From the NCBI GenBank assembly GCA_934476315.1, contig CAKSNQ010000034.1:1-17252 (forward strand): 17,252 nt of DNA, in the 5' to 3' direction. The stretch comes from an uncultured Eubacteriales bacterium. GTDB lineage: Bacteria > Bacillota > Clostridia > Oscillospirales > CAG-272. The notes under the pieces are model-generated. The model had not been told where the DNA came from. It searched no databases and saw only the letters and a program-made list of their open reading frames with translations. The position numbers and the translations under genes were made by a program. This document shows positions 15,174 to 17,252 of the stretch, piece after piece (the stretch's first letter is position 1; each line of letters opens with the position of its first letter).

Positions 15174-16602
15174 CGTAAAGACCTCCGTCTTCATCGTTCT
15201 CGCACTCAGCGCGGTTCTCGAAGTTCCCGTCGTCCGTTGTCTCATCGCCGGAGAGTGTCGCCGTTCCGCGCATGAAGTAGATCATCGACGGCTCCAGCTT
15301 TTGCGCCGCGGCAATCACTTCCTCGCGCGTCACCTCCGAAAGGCGTCGGCGGCACGCGGAAATCGTTTCGTCAAGTCCAAAATGCTTCCGCAACTCGTAA
15401 AAGCCGGTCAGCATCTTGGTCGAATCTGTAATTCGGCGATAGCTTCCGTCCAGCGACTTTTGGGCGGCACGCCATTCCGCCTCGGTAAATTCTCCGTTCT
15501 TCAGCGCGGAGAGCTGGGCGAGAATCGCTTCCTGAACCGCCTCCCTGCGGCTGGCGTGCACTGCGCATCGGATGATGATGTCGCCGCAATCAATCGCATA
15601 ATCCGAGGAACAGGAATAGCATAGCCCTCCCTGCTCTCTCACATACACAAACAGGCGGGAAACGGGAGAGCTTCCCAGAATTTCGTGGCACAGCATCATG
15701 GCGTAAAATCCGGGCATACCCACCGTGATTCCCGTGTGAATACCCAAAATCAGGTGGCTCTGCCCTGCGTCCATGCACTGCTCAACCTTTGCCAGGGGTC
15801 CGCGCGGCAGAATCGGCGGCGGAAGTCGGCTGGGACAGCCGTTTTCGCAGTCGCGGTTCAGTAGCTCCTGCCTCCACGCGCGTTCTCCGGACAGGTGGTC
15901 GCGAAGCAGGTGCACCACAGTTTGCGGTGGGAGCTGACCGACGTAGAAGCATCGGATCGGAGCATTTTGTGAAAGCGAGCGCCAAAGCGCGGTGAGGTGC
16001 TCCCGCGTTTCCGCCATGACCTGCTCCTCGGTTCCGCACAGCAAATGTCCCCGCTGCTCGTCCTCATAGAACTTCTCCGAAAAACAAACCGAGGCATAAA
16101 CACCCGGCTGATTGGCAAGCGAACGGATGGCATCGACGGTATTTTGCTTTTCTGAACAGAGATATTTTTCAGCGAGCAGCCCGTCCTCGTCCGTCAGCGG
16201 ATGGAACAGCATCTGGGTCATGATCTCCAGCGTACCGTAAAGGAGGTTGATGTCCTCCGGCACGCATTCCTGCTCCAGAATATCCGCGCGGAAGCCGATG
16301 CACTGGCTCTCGCCGAGCGCGCAGTTATAGGGGTGATATGCCGTCGCGTAGAGCGTGTCCAGCCGACGATTCAGGCACGCCATATCGGGAAACCGCTCCG
16401 TCCCGCGTTGCAGAACCGACAGCATCAGGGAGTAGGCGGGCGCCTGTTCCCTATTCAGCGGGACGGTCATATAAAGCGAAAAATACCCGACTTTGAAGCG
16501 CGCAGTCGGGCAGACGGTCAAGGTCACTCCCGGCGCGACAAAATACTCCGTCGGCGCGGGTTCCTCCGTTCTCACAGATGGGTCTTGCATATTTATAACC
16601 AT
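15166..16602 (-). CDS. ymfF: M16-like protein YmfF (probably non-catalytic partner)
   Basis: A 478-residue M16 homologue without the HxxEH zinc motif: the corresponding N-terminal region around TVPLNREQAPAYSLMLSVL has no His-x-x-Glu-His. M16 proteases often work as a catalytic plus a non-catalytic subunit, and the very next gene codes the catalytic type, so a heterodimer is likely. The C-terminal half (MMLCHEILGSSPVSRLFVYV, then GGLCYSCSSDYAI) is the typical second M16 domain. The frame is open to 16788 but composition upstream is leader-like. I choose ATG 16602; ATG 16590 is the alternative. AAAGGA lies 22 bases before 16602, with a perfect 8-bp hairpin filling the gap. Confidence 0.82.
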   Translation of the reverse strand: MVINMQDPSVRTEEPAPTEYFVAPGVTLTVCPTARFKVGYFSLYMTVPLNREQAPAYSLMLSVLQRGTERFPDMACLNRRLDTLYATAYHPYNCALGESQCIGFRADILEQECVPEDINLLYGTLEIMTQMLFHPLTDEDGLLAEKYLCSEKQNTVDAIRSLANQPGVYASVCFSEKFYEDEQRGHLLCGTEEQVMAETREHLTALWRSLSQNAPIRCFYVGQLPPQTVVHLLRDHLSGERAWRQELLNRDCENGCPSRLPPPILPRGPLAKVEQCMDAGQSHLILGIHTGITVGMPGFYAMMLCHEILGSSPVSRLFVYVREQGGLCYSCSSDYAIDCGDIIIRCAVHASRREAVQEAILAQLSALKNGEFTEAEWRAAQKSLDGSYRRITDSTKMLTGFYELRKHFGLDETISACRRRLSEVTREEVIAAAQKLEPSMIYFMRGTATLSGDETTDDGNFENRAECENDEDGGLYDA

Positions 16603-16651
16603 GACTTTCGCCGGGGCGAAAGCATCCTTTCTTGCAAAGTGGGGCAAGCGC
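16603..16651 (-). promoter_or_regulatory. Candidate structured leader motif upstream of ymfF (copy B)
   Basis: On the minus strand: GCGCTTGCCCCAC (16651-16639), 7 nt, then the block GAAAGGATGCTTT (16631-16619). Its last bases are the 5' strand of a perfect hairpin CTTTCGCC-CC-GGCGAAAG (16622-16605). TC and the ATG follow. It shares both blocks with copy A at 4786-4858. A further short hairpin, CTTGC/GCAAG, can form between the two blocks. Confidence 0.5.
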
Positions 16652-16794
16652 ACGCAGCAAACCGCCGTCACGAAACAGCAGAGTGCACGGTTGGGGAAAT
16701 AAACCCTCAACTTTCCCGGGTAAGCCCGATACAGGGACAAAGCATTGACAAGTAGTTTATTTTTGCGCCGTGCCGCGGTTGTCGTCACACGGGC

Positions 16795-16839
16795 GGGCGC
16801 GGAGCGCCGTGGCTCGCGGAGCGAGGCTCTGTGCCTATT
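16795..16839. repeat. 45-bp direct repeat, copy 1
   Basis: Identical over 45 bp to 16918-16962, with starts 123 bp apart. Each copy contains two small perfect hairpins with the same 3-nt loop: GGCGC-GGA-GCGCC (16796-16808) and CTCGC-GGA-GCGAG (16813-16825). It looks like a REP-type element or a duplicated leader segment. Confidence 0.9.
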
Positions 16840-16917
16840 CTAACGCAAGCGGAAATGCTTGCTTGCAAGGGCATTGGAGCGCCGCCTTTCAACGGCACAG
16901 CCGCACGAATGTGCGGT

Positions 16918-16962
16918 GGGCGCGGAGCGCCGTGGCTCGCGGAGCGAGGCTCTGTGCCTATT
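16918..16962. repeat. 45-bp direct repeat, copy 2
   Basis: Second exact copy, with the same two GGA-loop hairpins. Its right end overlaps the -10 box of the minus-strand promoter at 16960-16988 by three bases, so the repeat sits at the very start of the predicted ymfF transcript. Confidence 0.9.
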
Positions 16963-16988
16963 ATATCTCATTTTCCCATCTTTTGCAA
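16960..16988 (-). promoter_or_regulatory. Promoter of the ymfF-ymfH-lgt-folD operon
   Basis: On the minus strand, -35 TTGCAA (16988-16983), a 17-bp spacer and -10 TATAAT (16965-16960), the same hexamers as the asnS promoter. The predicted start near 16953 gives a leader of about 350 nt containing both 45-bp repeats and several hairpins. Confidence 0.8.
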
Positions 16989-17136
16989 GGATTCTTTTTT
17001 GAATTTTCCCTCATTCCTTGTATTTTTCGGTTTTCCACTGTCGGCAACCGCGGAATGGAGGAAGTGCGGCGGGGGCATCGGGCACGGCGGAGCTCCCGGG
17101 ATTCATCCCGCCCGTCTGTCCGAAATTTCAAAATCA
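16989..17136. other. Intergenic stretch without recognisable gene
   Basis: This part lies upstream of the ymfF promoter. Short open frames exist on both strands but none has a ribosome binding site with a protein-like sequence. I see no gene, tRNA or clear regulatory site in it. Confidence 0.5.
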
Positions 17137-17182
17137 CACATGGGCTGTCGCCAAAGCGACAGCCCATGTGCTTTTATTGTAT
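17137..17182 (+). terminator. Terminator-like hairpin with GGGCTGT core
   Basis: A perfect 15-bp stem CACATGGGCTGTCGC (17137-17151) / complement (17156-17170) with loop CAAA, followed on the plus strand by CTTTTATTGTAT. No plus-strand gene leads into it. On the minus strand the T-tail is poorer (TGATTTT), yet it could end a gene lying beyond the right edge. Confidence 0.65.
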
Positions 17183-17183
17183 A

Positions 17184-17238
17184 GAGAACTCCGACGAAGG
17201 AGGAGTTCTCACGAAAACCACCCGCTAAGCGGGTGGTT
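17184..17238. repeat. Two adjacent palindromes at the right edge, possible mobile element end
   Basis: GAGAACTCC (17184-17192) / GGAGTTCTC (17202-17210) with a 9-nt loop, then AACCACCCGC (17216-17225), loop TAA, GCGGGTGGTT (17229-17238). Subterminal hairpins of this size occur at the ends of IS200/IS605-type elements. No transposase is visible within the window, so the assignment is only a suggestion. Confidence 0.45.
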
Positions 17239-17252
17239 CCAAAGAGGCTTTT

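Noticed and set aside
16745..16750. TTGACA as a plus-strand -35 box for a transcript through the repeats
   Set aside because: No -10-like hexamer lies 16-18 bp downstream, so I do not call a plus-strand promoter.
16795..16962. CRISPR array
   Set aside because: Only two repeat copies 123 bp apart, no regular spacers and no cas genes.
16770..17228. 152- and 117-residue plus-strand frames across the 45-bp repeats
   Set aside because: The translation simply repeats the 45-bp unit and runs through hairpins; no ribosome binding site or known domain.

Overview
The window looks like chromosomal DNA of a moderately GC-rich member of the Clostridia (Firmicutes), plausibly an Oscillospirales-type gut bacterium. 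The reasons are a tRNA-Tyr with encoded CCA, a T-box-controlled TrpXYZ-type transporter, the paired M16 proteins YmfF/YmfH next to lgt, an Fe-S Rad3-type helicase with a nuclease-like N-terminus, and TTGACA/TTGCAA-17-TATAAT promoters. The taxonomic placement is inference; no rRNA or taxon-specific marker is present.

Layout. (1) Positions 1-114: 3' part of tRNA-Tyr(GUA) and its terminator. (2) Positions 223-3487, plus strand: a consensus promoter, a T-box leader with a UGG (Trp) specifier, then lipoprotein, permease and ATPase genes of a probable tryptophan ABC importer, closed by a strong hairpin. (3) Positions 3408-6363, minus strand: an MFS transporter gene followed by a GH28-like beta-helix protein gene. 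This two-gene cassette lies between two nearly identical 18-bp-stem hairpins. (4) Positions 6419-9382, minus strand: asnS and a class Ic aspartate aminotransferase-type gene under one clear promoter. (5) Positions 9430-16602, minus strand: ymfF-ymfH-lgt-folD, each overlapping the next by 8-17 bp, then a DinG/XPD-like helicase behind a weak terminator. (6) Positions 16603-17252: no gene. It holds the ymfF promoter and a long leader with a duplicated 45-bp hairpin-rich repeat, a terminator-like hairpin, and two further palindromes at the right edge that may be the end of a mobile element.

How the genes fit together: the T-box would raise expression of the importer when uncharged tRNA-Trp accumulates. 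The asnS/aminotransferase pair links aspartate/asparagine metabolism to translation. The ymfF-ymfH pair is associated in Bacillus with EF-P modification, and lgt starts lipoprotein maturation (TrpX in this window is a predicted substrate). The MFS/beta-helix pair suggests uptake and intracellular processing of a polysaccharide fragment.

Most of the window is ordinary core-genome content, and I did not find a clearly new multi-gene system. The most unusual signals are non-coding: a two-part leader motif shared by two unrelated genes (the beta-helix gene and ymfF), a hairpin lying exactly between the Shine-Dalgarno and the start codon of ymfF, the duplicated promoter/hairpin repeat upstream of ymfF, and the twin hairpins around the MFS/beta-helix cassette.
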